Shown: positions 11,132-21,006 of the stretch, in pieces | Position numbering within the stretch: the stretch's first letter is position 1 | Layout: each line of letters starts with the position of its first letter | Assembly: GCA_003024175.1 (NCBI GenBank) | Contig: MDYQ01000362.1 | Coordinates: forward strand, 1 to 64,000 | Reading direction: 5' to 3' | DNA: 64,000 nt | Origin: Planoprotostelium fungivorum | Lineage: Eukaryota > Evosea > Variosea > Cavosteliida > Cavosteliaceae | Translations under genes and position numbers: made by a program | Notes under the pieces: generated by a model | Database searches by the model: none | The model's input: only the letters and a program-made list of their open reading frames with translations | Told to the model about the DNA's origin: nothing

Positions 11132-13240
11132 TTGATATGCGCGAGATTTATGAGTATAACAAACAGGGCGCTAGCAGAGAAGAAACTTACATTGAATCAG
11201 AAAGTGGAAGTAATTAACGCAATTGGACTTTCAACAATATCATATAGAGCCCAGCATACAATGACGGATAAAGGGGAATGGCTCATTGAGTTAGACAGAT
11301 GGACAATTAAGAAACTGAATAAGCTTGGAGGATTGGATCTACACACTGATAAAGCTTACTGGATCAACTTCAGAGGGTACTGTAGCCTTTACAGCGAAGC
11401 CTCAGCTACGTATTTTGGATACTCATTAGACAAAACAATGAACAATCCAGCAGTAAATATCAACATTAGAACAGCAAAGGCAATAGAAGTAGAAATGACA
11501 GCAAAACGGTTCGGTCTCACGCTGAGGGCAAACCGAACAGACACCATAGACAGAGTAAGCACAGATACCAAAACAGAGAAGGCATTGAAGAGATACGGAG
11601 TTCTATNTCGAGTTAGACAGATGGACAATGAAGAAACTGAATAAGCTTGGAGGATTGGATCCACACACTGATAAAGCTTACTGGATCAACTTCAGAGGGT
11701 ACCGTAGCCTATACAGCGAAGCCACAGCTACGTATTTTGGATACTTGCTAGACAAAACAATGAACAATCCAGCAGTAAATATCAACATTAGAACAGCAAA
11801 GGCAATAGAAGTAGAAATGACAGCAAAACGGTTCGGCCTCACGCTGAGGGCAAACCGAACAGACACCATAGACAGAGTAAGCACAGATACCAAAACAGAG
11901 AAGGCATTGAAAAGATACGGAATTCTATACATAGAACAGCTCATACAAGGTAACAGAGTGATCACTACCGACGAGATTGATAAGATAAATATGGACGCTC
12001 CAGCAGACAGCAAGAAATACAACAAATGGACTTTCCAACTACAGAAAGCAATACGCAAAATAGTTCAATTTGAGTCGCATAATACAAGAATAGAGAGCCC
12101 AGAACATCTGGAGATATGTACAGATGGGAGTCTGTACAAAGGAATAGCAAGCCATGGCGTGGCAGTCGACTATTGGGCATGATGAGATGAACGTAGGAAG
12201 AAGAATAACAGGAGCACAAGAGATCAATCACGCAGAACTGCGTGGAATCCTCCGTGCAATTACACACACAGGTGCAGCCCACAATCTCACAATATATTCA
12301 GACAGCTTCAATAGCGTGCTTTTCTGCACCAAGGGTAGGTTCCAAAAAGAGAAAACCTTACGAACACAAAAGAATGGCAATACAAAGATAGAAATAAAAC
12401 AAGCAATCGAGAGAAGAGAGGCAAAAGGACTCACAACAAAGTTCTTACATGTTAGATCACATGCCAATGATTATAGACGATATGATCACAAAAAAAGAAG
12501 AGAACAGAACAAACAAAGATTCGGTAAGAGACACAGAGAAATAGAGAAGGGCAACGAAGAAGCTGATAGATTGGCAAGCATTGCATATATAAGGGAGAAC
12601 ATAACATCAACACCAGACTATACACTGGAAACAGGAGGTAGATTAATCACTGAGAATACAAGAGAAAATATTAGAAGGATGATGAACAACTTATCAACAG
12701 AAGATTGGAGAGATAGGCAGAAAGTATGATCAGCATTCTTCACTTGCCATGCAGACCCACACTCATTACCCAAGAAGAAAGAACCATACAGCAACTTGAT
12801 TACAAAAATCATGACGGGGACAATTTGGACAAACAAGAGAAAGAAACCTCACAGAGGATGATAGTTGTAAATTTTGCTCTGATATAATGGAGGAAAGTAT
12901 TACGGATTCCCACCAACACGCTCTGGGAGAATGTATTTTTACAAGAGAATTGAACGATCAGTTGTGGGCAACTCTGAAGCAATTCTGGGACAAGAGTAAG
13001 ATACGAACAGAAAACATCCTCCCCTGGTTTTCAACATCAGACTATGATCAATATGAGTGGAACTTACCTGAAGAGATGGGAAATAAAGGCCTAATCCCTT
13101 GCAATCTCCGACAAAAGATAAGTAAGGAAAACAAAGGGCTCAACGTTAATTCTATAATCTTGGCAACAGTCAGAATAATTCGAAGGCATATCATAAGCAC
13201 ATACCTGTATTGGCAAGCTATGATGGAAACATAAGTAATG
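11132..13240 (+). mobile_element. LINE retrotransposon, 3' half (RT thumb, RNase H, C-terminal zinc motif)
   Basis: A 5'-truncated non-LTR element. The first part matches the C-terminal end of a LINE reverse transcriptase (LTLNQKVEVINAIGLSTISY). An RNase H domain follows, with its acidic and His positions in order: CTDGSLYKG, NHAELRGIL, TIYSDSFNS, then HVRSHANDY...GNEEADRLAS. A C-terminal CKFC...H...C motif, usual in LINE ORF2 proteins, precedes the end near 13240. Part of the RT region is duplicated around a single N (11288-11928). The RNase H places it among LINE clades that carry this domain. The reading frame changes near 12180, where two frames overlap, and is also lost near 12727, so it is not a live copy. 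Confidence 0.8.
11288..11928 (+). repeat. 322-bp near-identical direct repeat joined at a single N
   Basis: 11288-11606 and 11610-11928 are about 97% identical, offset by 322 bases, with an undetermined base at 11607 between them. Both copies encode the same LINE segment. The pattern fits an assembly join between two LINE copies or alleles at least as well as a true tandem duplication. Confidence 0.9.
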
Positions 13241-13945
13241 TATCAGACTTGTGTAAAAAAAAAGATATGAAGTTATGTCATCTTTAACTCTAATTTATTC
13301 AGTCTGGCATTTGATGGTTAAGAATATATATTTTTTAAATACATCTTTAAGTTATAAATAAAACAAAAGGTGAGAAAGACAAAGAAAAAAGAGGGGGCAG
13401 AGAGACAAAAATAATCTGTATTAACCGATAGATGAGTTAATTAAAATAGAGCATCAGAAGAAGAATAAACAAACAATATATGTTCACATTCTTCGTAAAC
13501 CAGGCATCATGGTCAGCTACAATATTCTCTATCATATTAATTAAATCATGACTGCGCAGTTGAAAGCAAAGCTGTGGTCAATTGATTGTTCAGAAATAGC
13601 TTGACTAAGAGCTAAAAAGCTGGACAAAACATATGATAGTCTCTCTCCCAATAGTCCAAACCTCTCAGTTTATTCTTCTCAACAACAAGGGGTCAACTCC
13701 CTACCCCCAATGGACTCAGGGACCCCACACCAAGCTTGCCCCTATCTACCTGTACACAGATGTCCAGAAGGATTACCACACCCCCTCCTAGTACCTCAAC
13801 TCACATATATCTCTTTTGCTACTTTTTTTTTTTTGGGTCTCCCCACTGGACTGTAGAGTTCAAAGTTATCAGTTGGCCAGCAATGGCTTAGTAGCCCCTA
13901 ACGGGGTCAAATTGATATCTGAATAAAACCTGAAACCTGAACCAA
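13241..13945. mobile_element. Repeat-derived AT-rich region with a LINE-like 3' tail
   Basis: No gene is seen in 13241-13945. The stretch from about 13620 ends in CCCCTAACGGGG, a small hairpin, then AATAAAACCTGAAACCTGAA at about 13921-13940. A short tandem 3' tail of the CCTGAAA type is usual for LINE 3' ends, so this is probably the end of another degraded element. Confidence 0.4.
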
Positions 13946-14099
13946 TGATGGCAAATGCAGAGGGGTTGTATTTCTGTAGCCTACCCTTAGTACAGAAAAG
14001 CATGCTGTTGAAACTGTGTCAGGAAGCAAAGCAAAGGTGGTAATTCACCTGTAAAGTTAATGATGTAAATATTTGGGTCAATCAGTAAACAGCACCTGG

Positions 14100-14330
14100 A
14101 CAGATTGCGCCCAATCTCCTTCTATTTGCGTAAGATGAAAGAGGTAGAACTGAATTACAATACACACAATAAAGAACTTCTTGCCATTGTGGAATGCCTC
14201 AAAGCGTGGCACCAGTCACAATCTATACTGATTATTTGACCCTTTCATCACTGTTATCCAATCTCACCTGTAAAACGGTCGCTTGGGAATGGGGGACAGT
14301 GCAGTAGAAATCCTTTGAAAATGCATACCT
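14100..14330 (+). mobile_element. Fossil fragment of a Ty3/gypsy-type LTR retroelement
   Basis: A short stretch resembles the reverse transcriptase/RNase H junction of Ty3/gypsy pol. Only a fragment remains, with no LTRs visible nearby. It is broken and old. It is followed at 14328-14362 by a copy of the LINE 3'-end motif seen at 13203-13240. Confidence 0.6.
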
Positions 14331-14479
14331 GTATCGACAGGCATTGATGGAAACATAAGTAATACTCACCAAGTATCACCACTAAACAGAACAGTCAAAC
14401 AAACACACTGCCTCTGAAAATATAGACCTATATAATATACCTTCCTTTTTTCTCCCCAATCCGATCAACAGGCAGCAGC

Positions 14480-16495
14480 ATGAGCAATGAAGTCTCTTAT
14501 ACAAATGAGTTACAGCCAAGTGAGTCACCTTATCCCTCTCATTCTCTCAACTTACACCCTGATCCTGTCTACGGGGGAAATGAAGATTCTTTCGAGAGTC
14601 TGATCCAAACTTTGCAAGAAGAAGACAGCTCGTCACTTCGAGGATGGTTTGCCGTCCGAGATTTGATTAGATTTAATTGCACAAAAAAACGAACACATAT
14701 CTCTAATGATATGCAACCATTTGAACAGGAACATCAGATAGAAGGCACAAAACCAAGTGTAGAAGACGAGAGGAGCCGAAGATCTCCAAATCACCGCAAT
14801 CAAGAATCATATCAAGAGGTTGCATACTTCCAAGAGACTCAGAAGCCTACCAACGACAGAGATGACTCTCATACTATCTCCCCACGACCTAATCACTTTG
14901 TATAAGTTAGCATCAACAACAGACAAATCCTACACAAACAGTTGCAAGAAGAAGATGCAGCTAAAGGCACCAACGGGATTAGCCGTAGTAAAAAGCGTCC
15001 ACATGTTAATATTGATCTAAGAGATGATGCCAACATAGACCTTAATTTGTTAAATAGAGAACATACATTGCACATAGATCATCATACAGTCCATACACAA
15101 CATTGGAATGATAATATAGTCGAAAACACAGCAGATGATGCGTACATCTCATACATGCATATAGCAACACATCGACAAGAACTTGCAAAGACGTGTATAA
15201 TAAGCGAAAAGAACCTCAACCCACGCAAGTTGAGCGATGTGAACATCAACGCTTATAGAAAATGTAACCACACAGAAGAGGAGCACTCACAGGAGTTGTC
15301 TATACATAATTCCGTCCAGAGACAGAAGGAAGGAGAGAATCAAACAAACTACAAGGGCACATATGTTCAAAATAGTACCGATTTTCCGCACATCTTGAAT
15401 AAAAAACCACAAATCAGAACAATCACAACAAAATCAGATCACCCACATACAATCGAATAAACAGATCAAACGCAGAAAATAATATACAAAACATTCATAC
15501 ATCTTCAGGCAAAGATAGCACTGAAGTGCTGATAGAAAACACAGTAAAAAAAAAGCGAAAGGGAAATAGTGGAACCCAGAGATACTACAAGAAGTTATCA
15601 ATACAACAAATATCTTCAGGAAGAGGAGATAAGTGGTAGAGACGAAGAGCTCAGCAAAAATGACGAAGAGATGAGTGGTAGAGACGAAGAGCTCAATGAA
15701 AATGACGAAGAACTCAGTGAAAATGACAAAGAAGTAATGGAAAGGGACAACAAAGGAACAAGACAATCACACAAGAGAAGATTGGGGGAGACAGAGGAAA
15801 GAGAGGAGAGGCCTACAAAAGTGCACAGAACAGAAGAAGGCGAGAGAATAGGAGATGAAATCACATTAAGCAGACAAAGTCTCTCACAAAAGTACAGATA
15901 GAGATTGAACAGAAAGTCACAAAAGGAGTTACAGACGAGAAGAAAGAAGAACAAGAAGAGAGACAGCTGGACAGACAGACAGCTGACACTTGGATCGTTC
16001 TGGTTAAGAGAAGGTGGATGGGACTACAAATTGGAAACAGCAAAACCTCAGCCACAAGTGAAAGCAACGACACAGAAACAAGGTAGACTAGAGAGATTTC
16101 TAGGAGTTACAGAGACTCACGGAACACCAGAGGAAGAGGGATTTTCAAAAGTAAATCTCAGACCAAGAGAAATAGTGAGCAGATGTGACGAATTTAATCT
16201 GGACTTTCACCCAGCAGATAATGTGGATGGGAAGGCAGGACATGTAGCAATAATGATACAAAGGGACTTAAGGACAACAAACATCCTCTCATACAAGAGC
16301 AGGAGAGTCATGTCAATTGACATCCCAACAAGATAAGGACCTGTGCAAGACTGTCTTGACACGTTAAGGTTAACGTGTCCCGATTGCAAGACACGTTAAG
16401 GTTACCGCGTCAAGACTGTCTCTGCAGGTCCTTACAACAAGAGGACAAGACATCAGGATTGTTGGGGTGTATAAAGGATTCGAGAAGCTAAACAA
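14480..16495 (+). mobile_element. LINE retrotransposon, 5' half (ORF1-like and endonuclease start)
   Basis: ATG at 14480 opens a long polar region kept in one frame to 16336, with several in-frame stops (for example 14903-14905, 15458-15460 and 15899-15901). It includes acidic repeats of the DEEL/RDEELNEND type at about 15640-15740. The part from 16080 (RLERFLGVTETHG... GHVAIMIQRDL) resembles the start of an APE-type LINE endonuclease. The endonuclease region is cut by a 101-bp MITE at 16334-16434 and resumes after it (QDIRIVGVYKGFEKL), then ends near 16495. It is probably the same family as the 3' half at 11.1-13.2 kb, but the halves lie in 3'-then-5' order, so they are different copies. It is not functional as it stands. 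Confidence 0.65.
16334..16434. mobile_element. 101-bp hAT-type MITE with perfect 8-bp target duplication
   Basis: Starts TAAGGACCTG and ends CAGGTCCTTA, a perfect 10-bp terminal inverted repeat matching the hAT consensus YARNG. It is flanked on both sides by CAACAAGA (16326-16333 and 16435-16442), an 8-bp target-site duplication as expected for hAT. Inside are two direct copies of GACACGTTAAGGTTA and an extended imperfect inverted repeat, including TGTCTTGAC / GTCAAGACTGTC. It interrupts the LINE endonuclease, so it inserted after the LINE. Confidence 0.92.
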
Positions 16496-17110
16496 TAACA
16501 AACTTAGTTTGGTCCAATTGATCAAATCTCTTGTTGTATGCTCGGATTACAATCATTTGTTTTCTGATAAACTCAATCTTATTTTCCAATTCCTTTTGCA
16601 TCTCTTCCAGCTGAAGCTCTAAAGACATCGTCTTGTTTTTGCATTCTATTTGTACCCTTTTCATTTCTGTGCTCTTTCTTGCATCTGGACCATTCTCTTT
16701 CTTCACCAATCTGTATAGTGCTGAGATACTTTGTTTCAGCTGATATCTCATCAAGGTAATCTTTGAGATCTGCAGGGTTCCTACTCACATACTCTCTGAT
16801 ACCCTTATGTAAATGTTGAATCTTCATTCCAGGAGGTGCTCTGTTTGTAATGAGAAAAAGATGCAACAATTTGGGAAAATGGACTTTAGTTCTCTAGCTG
16901 CAATTACAGCTGATTGCTCAAAAAGTAGACAAAGGGATATTTGTCCAAATCCCCAAATTGTTGCACATATGCTGAGTTTCTCAATCCACTATATGGTATC
17001 TTGTACTGCTCATATTTAGCCTCAGGATCATCATATTGCTCAACACACTTTTGGAACACCTCAGTATGTTTTGCCACACACCCATAAGAACTGCTTCTTA
17101 GGTCTACCAT
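16488..17110 (-). CDS. Hypothetical coiled-coil protein, spliced
   Basis: A minus-strand ATG at 17110 opens MVDLRSSSYGCVAKHTEVF and continues to about 16907. A second block (MKIQHLHKGIREYVS, then LKDYLDEISAETKYLS) joins in phase, across a candidate 22-nt intron at 16685-16706, to a Lys/Glu-rich coiled coil (LELQLEEMQKELENKIEF) ending at TAG 16488-16490. The link between the first and second blocks is not resolved, and the gene may be disrupted there. No family recognised. It is read in the same direction as the protease gene upstream. Confidence 0.4.
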
Positions 17111-17361
17111 TGTGCTGATTCAGACCCATTGTGGCAGCTCTCAGCATACCCCTTATTTACACAGCCCCTATGTGTGGTCAGGGTGCTGTGGCAGGCTGTG
17201 GTGTGCTGGGTGCAGACTGCAACAGATCTCTTGAAATCTATTAATAACACATCCTTGTTTATCAATGATTATATCTACAGGGACGGACATACACACAAGT
17301 ATACACATATAGGTGCACAAAATTAATCTCATATCAACAACAATTACAGATAATCAGATGT

Positions 17362-18106
17362 TTATATGATATTTTGTAATCTAAGGGCAATAGCTCCATA
17401 AGCTAAGCCAGCAGAGAGCGAATCTATAGAATCACAGAGATCATCCTCAAAATTAGGATCAGAGCGGTCTACTGCTGTACGGGCCCTCCATTGAGAAATG
17501 GATTCCACGTGTATACCAATGACTTTGCCACTACGTAAGATAAGAGCACCTCCACTATCTCCCTCAAAACTTGGACATGAGAAAGGACTCTGTGTGAAAG
17601 ATGGCGTGGGTGGATCTTCCACACAGAGTCCTCTACAATACCCATTGTTGTGTTAGGGTTGATGTCCTTCATCTCCCTCTCCATTCCAATCTGGAAAACC
17701 ACCAGAACACATCGTGTTCCTGTTCAAGTCAATACTAAAAGAGAAATGTTATTACCAAACTCTAGCACTCTGCGGTGAACTGGGAGGAATGCCTCAGTAG
17801 CAGTAGATGACCTTCTGACGACTCGAAATTTTATCACATCCAGCCTAAAATCTACAGCATCTACTCTAAGCTCTATAGTCTCTCCATCATATGGTGGTGC
17901 AAAATATCCTGTATGGTTCAATATGACTTTGTTGTATATCTTTCTGTACCTTTTACCACATCGCCACATTTAATTATAGGCTTATTGTTCACCTCCCATA
18001 GATGAGCAGCACTCACTGCAGTATCTTGGTTTTCAACACAGAATCCAACCCCTATAGGAGACCCATTCTCTGAGAAGTAGAAGACAGATTTTTTGATCAG
18101 TTCCAT
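17362..18106 (-). CDS. Trypsin-like serine protease (chymotrypsin fold)
   Basis: The catalytic triad can be placed in order. His is in VSAAHLWEV, Asp probably in FRLDVIKFRV, and Ser in FEGDSGGALIL, the classical GDSGG box. The start is ATG 18104-18106 (MELIKKSVFYF) with no signal peptide, so the product would be cytosolic. The coding parts join in phase across a 36-nt intron (with LEFG before it and TRCVLVVF after) and two very short candidates, 17927-17949 (23 nt) and 17616-17641 (26 nt). About 210 aa is expected. It lies in the repeat island, so acquisition with a mobile element is possible. If the very short gaps are not introns, the gene has two frameshifts. Confidence 0.6.
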
Positions 18107-18141
18107 GGCGCTACGACTCAGAATAAGGTCCTCTATATTAG

Positions 18142-18500
18142 TCAGAACAGAATCTTCAAATCATCGCAGCCAAAACAACACCCAGGGCCGCCACTATGCG
18201 AGCTAGAGCCTGAGAGGCCCGTAGAGCCCCATGGGGCCGCGACGAGAATAAAGAGGATAAAAAGAGAAATAAGAAGGGTCAACACTCACCGGCGGCTCCT
18301 TGGGCGGTCTGGGTGGGGAGTGGCGTATCAGACTCCCAGTCAGAGAGAATTGAGCGGAGGTTCAGTGCAGTGACTTGTGGCAAAACCTCCTTAATAATGT
18401 CTGTCCGTTCTGCCTCTGTCTTGGCTGTCTTGATCTTATCCCACGGCTGGGTGAGGGCATTCTTGAAAGCTTGGAAGGGTGTTATTGATGCTTGAGCCAT
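18142..18500 (-). CDS. Small hypothetical protein with two possible C-termini
   Basis: ATG at 18500 opens MAQASITPFQAFKNALTQ, a helical, charged stretch of about 70 aa (exon 18290-18500), with a clear GTGAGTG donor. Two acceptors are both in phase. Using the one at 18210 gives a Gly/Ser/Cys tail (GPGCCFGCDD) with stop at 18142-18144. Using the one at 18194 gives a short hydrophobic tail (VAALGVVLAAMI) with stop at 18156-18158. No family recognised. The upstream frame to 18596 is probably 5' UTR. Confidence 0.5.
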
Positions 18501-19285
18501 TTTCTTTAGCAATCTAGAAAGTCCATCAGAATATGAAAAAGATGAAGAAAAAGATGAACACGTGCCGACGTCTCGAGAGGTCGAGAGGCCAAGCATTCGA
18601 TCCGAGCGTATGATTTTACCTTTGAGACTGTTCGAAGTGGCGATGATTAATGACGGGATGAAAAGGACGAGATCTGTTTTGGAGTTAGAAAATGAGACAG
18701 ATGCCGTTGTATAATTTTGAGTTGTTACCTCGATGAGGTAATGAGCAGCGACGATTCAATAGAGCGTCTACCTGTGCGTGGCCGAAGTCTCTGAAGATGA
18801 AGGAGGGCTGCTACAGTTGCGGTTCGCAGATGCGAAATCCGAAAACGAAATATTCGAGAAACAGCCCAGCCAGCTGGATTACAATGATGACGCCCTGGCA
18901 GAGAGTTCTCGAGAACTTTATCTAGGATACTCAATACCAGCCTCGGCGAGCGTGATGAGTGACTCGATATGGAGAAGGATTAAGTGATGGCAGTGCAGGA
19001 AGAGACGGCTCAGGACGAGAAGGTGGAGGTCGATCGGACCAACGAGGAGGTATGAAAGGACGAACAGAGTCAGGGGGAGGCGAACTGAAATCACGCTGCA
19101 TGACTGTACCCGGTGGCTTCAAGGTATGTAACGCCTCTTGTGTTTCCCCTTGGTTTCAGCGAACAAAAAGCGAATCATCTCATGGTCTAAAGATCACGTG
19201 ATGATGCCTGCGTTCACGCACGACCGCCATTCTTGTGCAACGGAGTTATAACTTTACTCTGTCTCTTAGAATCCGTTGTGGCAGA
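18501..19285. other. No confident gene
   Basis: Only short frames are seen. One (+) from 18778 (MAEVSEDEGGLLQL) is open for 69 codons but has no recognised family and no clear splice partner. It may belong to a 5' leader or a decayed gene. Confidence 0.4.
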
Positions 19286-19395
19286 GTGCCCTCATGAGGA
19301 TCTCATGGCGGAAGCAGAGGAAGAGGGATTCTCCAACTACAGAGTGGTCAATTGTCATTTCCAACTGAATACACAAAGCAAGCACTTCACCAAAC

Positions 19396-19570
19396 ATGCC
19401 TCCCAAAGCTTATGAGACTCCTGCAGATCTTGCACAGGCAACCAAGGACTATGTTGGAGACACTCAGAGAGATCTGTTCAGATGTCTTACATCACCCAAA
19501 CTGGGAGTGGCACTCCCGGAGTGCTGGTCAGCAAGCTTGTCTAAGTGTCGTGACTACTGTCAGACATAAG
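19396..19570 (+). pseudogene. Diverged copy of the small ORF at 20034
   Basis: ATG at 19396 opens MPPKAYETPADLAQATKDYV, close to the start of the 68-aa ORF at 20034. After about 28 codons small indels change the frame (it becomes RCLTSPKLGV). It looks like a degraded or alternatively spliced sister copy. Confidence 0.4.
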
Positions 19571-20033
19571 ACCAAGTCCGTGAGAGATCACGGACGCACC
19601 AAATAATTGCCCCGATTACAACGGCCGGAGTTTCCCTGAATTTCCGACTTTCGAGAAACACGCCCTTTTCACGGAAACATTTCACCGGCTCTTTCCATGA
19701 CTTTTATTGGACATTTCTACGTTCAAGAATGAACGATTTGAACACAATAAAATCACTTCTCAAGTCTTCCACATAGGAAGCAACCAGCAGTCGTCACTCT
19801 TCTTTATCATTCTACGGGGTCTAAGGACCTCATCTTTTTTTGGTTAGCCATCCTTAACGGAGACCAACACAGCTCGCACATCGAGCTCATCCACACTACC
19901 TTCTTCACTACCACTTCCTTCGNGTGCCCTCATGACGATCTCATGGCGGAAGCAGAGGAAGAGGGATTCTCCAACTACAGAGTGGCCAATCGTCATTTCC
20001 AACTGAATACACAAAGCAAGCACTTCACCAAAC

Positions 20034-20240
20034 ATGCCTTCCAAAGCTTATGAGACTTGTGCAGATCTTGCACAGGCGGCCAGGGAGTATGGCGGAGACA
20101 CCCGGAGAGAACAGGTGTCTTACATCACCCAAACTGGGAGTGCTGGTCAGAAAGCTTGTCTAAGAGAGGAGGGATTGAGCACTTCCAACATCACTCCAGC
20201 CTTTCTTGACGCAGCAAAGGACATCCTCAAGAACAATTGA
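20034..20240 (+). CDS. Small hypothetical protein, 68 aa
   Basis: ATG 20034-20036 opens MPSKAYETCADLAQAAREYG and runs to TGA at 20238-20240, ending AFLDAAKDILKNN. The product is hydrophilic and probably helical, with no signal peptide and no recognised family. An in-frame 36-nt GT...AG segment (VSYITQTGSAGQ) could also be spliced out without changing frame. A diverged copy lies 638 bp upstream. Confidence 0.4.
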   Translation: MPSKAYETCADLAQAAREYGGDTRREQVSYITQTGSAGQKACLREEGLSTSNITPAFLDAAKDILKNN

Positions 20241-20559
20241 ACGGCCTCAAATAAATTGATCTCAGCCTATCATATGCAGCTGCCTTTTGCCTCGTTGTGT
20301 CTTTTGTATGAATTGAGTGTATAGATTTCCACACAGACTGCATAAAGCGAGTACAGAGCGCGCAAACGCTTACAAATGTTTTGCAGAGGATCATCAAACA
20401 GAACACAGGAGGCGAGCATTCAGAGCGAGGTGAGTTGTAGAGAAATCCGCTATAATATTCCCTTTTACTATGATGGGAACAATCTTAGCGGGTGGATTTA
20501 TCCAAAATCCCAAGAGGTACGTACCATCGCTTTCGTCAAGCATTCTTAGATGGTGCCCG
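20241..20559. other. No gene seen
   Basis: AT-richer spacer with no supported coding or RNA feature. Confidence 0.4.
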
Positions 20560-20660
20560 CTCACTCCCCTCACACGGCCTACACGACCTCAACACCGATC
20601 TCACAATCGTATCCGATCGAGGACCACAGTTTGTTTTTACGATGATCGAAATTTCGGAGA
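20560..20660 (+). mobile_element. Fossil fragment of an LTR-element integrase
   Basis: A short stretch resembles the catalytic core of a Ty3/gypsy-type integrase. Only this fragment is seen, without flanking LTRs. It is broken and old, and may be related to the fragment at 14.1 kb. Confidence 0.45.
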
Positions 20661-21006
20661 TGAGAATATGTTTTGCCTATAAGTTCACGCGAATTCGCAC
20701 GGTAACATACCGAGAATTCGGGAGGTTCTGCTTGTGTTGCACAACAGACAGCAGACAACACCAACAGTTGACGACGTCTTCTCAAAGCAGGACAGAACTG
20801 CACCATTCTTCTAGAGCACTTTGGGTGAGGTGGAAGCGTAATGCCGAGCTGACCGCAAGCATCTAGCCCGAAATAGAGGAGTGGACTCACATGAGGAGGC
20901 TTCAACACTGAATCACATACGCCCGATCTCCTCAAAATTGATGAACGCTTAAATGGACTACTACTTGAGATCCACCTGTATAGATACACCAACGACAATA
21001 GAACAG

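Larger units (their letters stand above)
19286..20275 (+). repeat. Duplicated segment around a single N (offset 638 bp)
   Basis: 19286-19555 and 19924-20165 are close copies starting at the same GTGCCCTCATGA; the second copy begins directly after the undetermined base at 19923. The copies diverge by small indels in their 3' parts. Each carries the start of the same small ORF (19396 and 20034). Confidence 0.85.
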
